Shown piece by piece: positions 62,163 to 64,000 of a stretch of 64,000 nt of DNA. Location: the NCBI GenBank assembly GCA_902729315.2, contig LR746270.1:1228501-1292500 (forward strand), written 5' to 3'. Position numbers and translations under genes: made by a program. The stretch's first letter is position 1. Each line of letters opens with the position of its first letter. This stretch comes from Spirodela intermedia (taxonomy: Eukaryota > Streptophyta > Magnoliopsida > Alismatales > Araceae). The notes beneath the pieces were generated by a model. It ran no database searches. It saw nothing but the letters and a program-made list of their open reading frames with translations, and was not told where the DNA came from.

Positions 62163-63741
62163 CTTCCTTTACCTCAATGTTGAGAAGGGATGTGTTAGGG
62201 GCGAAGTGACCCACGACGTTCCCTTCTCTGTCGACCGAGAACTTGGCGAAGTTCCACGTGATGTCGCCTCCAGATAGCCCGGCTTTGCTCGATCTCAAGA
62301 ACTTGTAGAGTGGGGCGGCGTTTTTCCCATTCACGTCGATCTAGTTCAGGAAGGAGAATCATATGAGGGTCAACGGACCAACCAGACGAGATCGTAGAAG
62401 ATGAAATCACCGAAGTCATCATGAGAATGGCTTCTGCTCAGAGGTGAGATCACACAAATGAATCGGACAGAAGAAAGCAGCCATTGAGCTATCACCATGC
62501 AACATGGCGATGCTTCTATCTGTAGCTCGCCACGCTTCTTAAGGAACCCACAGACACCCAAAATGGATACTTTTGGAGACATGTTAGGTCAGAAACGAGG
62601 GAAGATGAAGCCAATTTTGGCGATGCTGAAGAACAACCAGCCGGCAGTATTTCTGATCACCTTGGAGAATACGGGGTAATCTGCCTTGTAGCGCGTGCAG
62701 GCGAACTCCAGGATCTGCTCGTTGGATCCCGGCTCTTCTGCCGCGAACTGATTGCAAGGGAAAGCCAGGATCTCGAGACCTGCTGGACAAAGAAGATATG
62801 CTCCACATGTTGTACTAGAAGCCAACTTAAACAGAAAAATCGTCTGTAAGGGCATAAATGACAGATTTTAAGTGAAAAAAGTGCCAGTTTTTGGGGAACA
62901 TGCTCTCAAAACTGATCCTGCTGATGATCCTTCATGAGGAACGACGGTGACTGGGAACGGATAGACGTTGACCGAACAGGCTAGAGTCAAGAGCACAGTA
63001 CCTTTGTTCTTGTACTTGTCGTAAACCTGCCTCATTTCTGTGTAGTTGGAGTGGGTCAATCCACTGCAGCAGATTTAAGAAAACAAAAATTTGAATCCAT
63101 GAGGTTTGCTTTGAAGAAACCATCAGTCGTACACTCTTTTTCTTTTCTTTTTTTCCCCCCAAATAGGACGAGCAGAAAGTGACGATACCATTGTGATGCG
63201 ACGTTGATGATCAGTAGTTCCTTCCCCTTATAGGAGCTGAGATCGACTTCGTTTCCCCTGGCATCCTGCGTTTAAAGCCGAGAAATCAGTAGTAGCCCAT
63301 CAGAAAAACTGATAGCCGATGGCATTTCGAAACAAGAGACACAAGAATCAGAATAAGAACTAATGGAGAGATAATGTAATTAGGGTCCGGCTCGATTAAA
63401 CTCTTTAGGGATCATTAGAGACCCAAGAAATCTGCGGCAGCATACAGCCAGCAATCTCTTGAATACACGAGATACATCTACTTTAACTGAAACGATTTGA
63501 AAGGAATGCCGAAGTCTCCTCAGGTGAACGGACCACCGATTACAAGAGTAACCGGTATCAGCGCTCATTAAGAACTCGATCTCCCACTGGTTCCGAAGAA
63601 CGTTCAAACGCCGAAGACTTTGAATCCCTGAATCCGAAAAAGACATTAAACGCGTTCGAGATCCTATCTCGGACGTACTTTCGCGGTGAAGTCGTGAACC
63701 GATTGGGGAGAAGTTGGCGACGGGGAAGCCATCTCCGACAT
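62010..63741 (-). CDS. Plant glutathione peroxidase (phospholipid hydroperoxide type, Cys-based)
   Basis: Six exons, 63679-63741, 63189-63265, 63002-63063, 62661-62779, 62173-62340 and 62010-62042, encode 173 residues. Catalytic features are visible: peroxidatic Cys47 in NVASQCGLT (Cys, not selenocysteine), Cys76 and Gln78 in FPCNQF, resolving Cys95 in FACTRYKA, and Trp136 in WNFAKF. Plant enzymes of this family reduce lipid and hydrogen peroxides, mostly with thioredoxin. The start is the first ATG in this frame (a second follows three codons later). Upstream, the GPX frame stays open for about 75 codons without ATG, while an overlapping frame starting at 63929 looks like a transit peptide, so an organelle-targeted form interrupted by an indel is possible. 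A TATAAAT on the minus strand near 63905 could instead place transcription start downstream of 63929. Confidence 0.9.
62089..62161. repeat. (GT)n-(GA)n compound microsatellite filling a short intron
   Basis: (GT)13 at 62089-62114 and (GA)21 at 62120-62161 lie in the 130-base last intron of the peroxidase gene. In transcript sense the (CT)n begins about 11 bases after the splice donor and the (CA)n follows. Confidence 0.9.
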
Positions 63742-64000
63742 ATATCTCCGAGAGGAAAGTAGGAGCTGCGGTGGGGACTGCGGATCCACGACGAGGCGAG
63801 ATAAGAGAAGGCGGCGGAAGAATACCGAGATGAGGAAGACCAGAGGACGGAGGTCGCAGATGGCGGTGGAGGAAGGAAGGAGAGGGACGACTGAGAGAGA
63901 TTTATAAGCTTGGAGCGGAGGAAGCTCATGAGGGCGAGAACGGCGACGAATGGCCGCGGTTCAGTGTAAACTCGGGATTCTCAATGACGACACTTATGCC
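63742..64000. promoter_or_regulatory. Leader and promoter of the peroxidase gene
   Basis: On the minus strand, a TATAAAT at about 63902-63909 would place transcription start near 63875, after the ATG of the 124-codon overlapping frame (63558-63929). The rest is GC-rich with no other gene. Confidence 0.4.

Overview
This window is nuclear DNA from a flowering plant. Genes carry many introns with canonical plant splice sites. The proteins match plant families: SKP1-like 21, plant SPP-like protease with a PA domain, plant-type glutathione peroxidase, TIC32-like reductase and beta-tubulin. Copia and Gypsy retrotransposon debris is present, and (GA/CT)n microsatellites are very frequent. The GC-rich coding exons of the tubulin, lipase and peroxidase genes would suit a monocot, but that is only an inference. 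There is no bacterial operon logic, CRISPR array or phage.

Layout. (1) 1-3670, minus strand: the 5' half of a RING-type E3 ligase gene that leaves the window on the left and carries an apparent one-base frameshift. (2) 4236-27530: a tandem array of three units, each built round a TIC32-like short-chain dehydrogenase/reductase gene on the minus strand. Unit A (4929-6896) and unit B (7916-10336 plus 15511-15560) are pseudogenes. Unit C (24506-27134) is an intact eight-exon gene of 315 codons. A roughly 5.2-kb AT-rich repeat block splits unit B, and an 8-kb Copia/Gypsy block sits in the 3' flank of unit C. Unit B also holds a 573-bp solo-LTR-like insertion with a 5-bp target duplication. (3) 30021-36919, plus strand: an SKP1-like protein 21 gene. 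(4) 37670-63741: a gene-dense stretch, all on the minus strand. In order it holds a signal peptide peptidase-like protease, a small BORCS6-like coiled-coil protein, a class 3 lipase with a GC-AG intron, a CHCH small protein, tRNA-Cys(GCA), beta-tubulin and a glutathione peroxidase.

The genes do not form one pathway. Two belong to ubiquitin ligase systems (RING E3, SKP1-like), one is an intramembrane protease, and the others are housekeeping, lipid or redox functions. The most informative biology is the decayed and surviving copies of the reductase array, the nested mobile elements that broke it up, two apparent indels in otherwise good genes (RING E3; peroxidase leader), and long GA/CT tracts close to gene starts, a stop codon and a splice donor. 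Exon boundaries were placed by hand and checked by reading-frame continuity; no alignment or transcript evidence was available. I do not see a convincing novel system; the strongest leads are in the findings.
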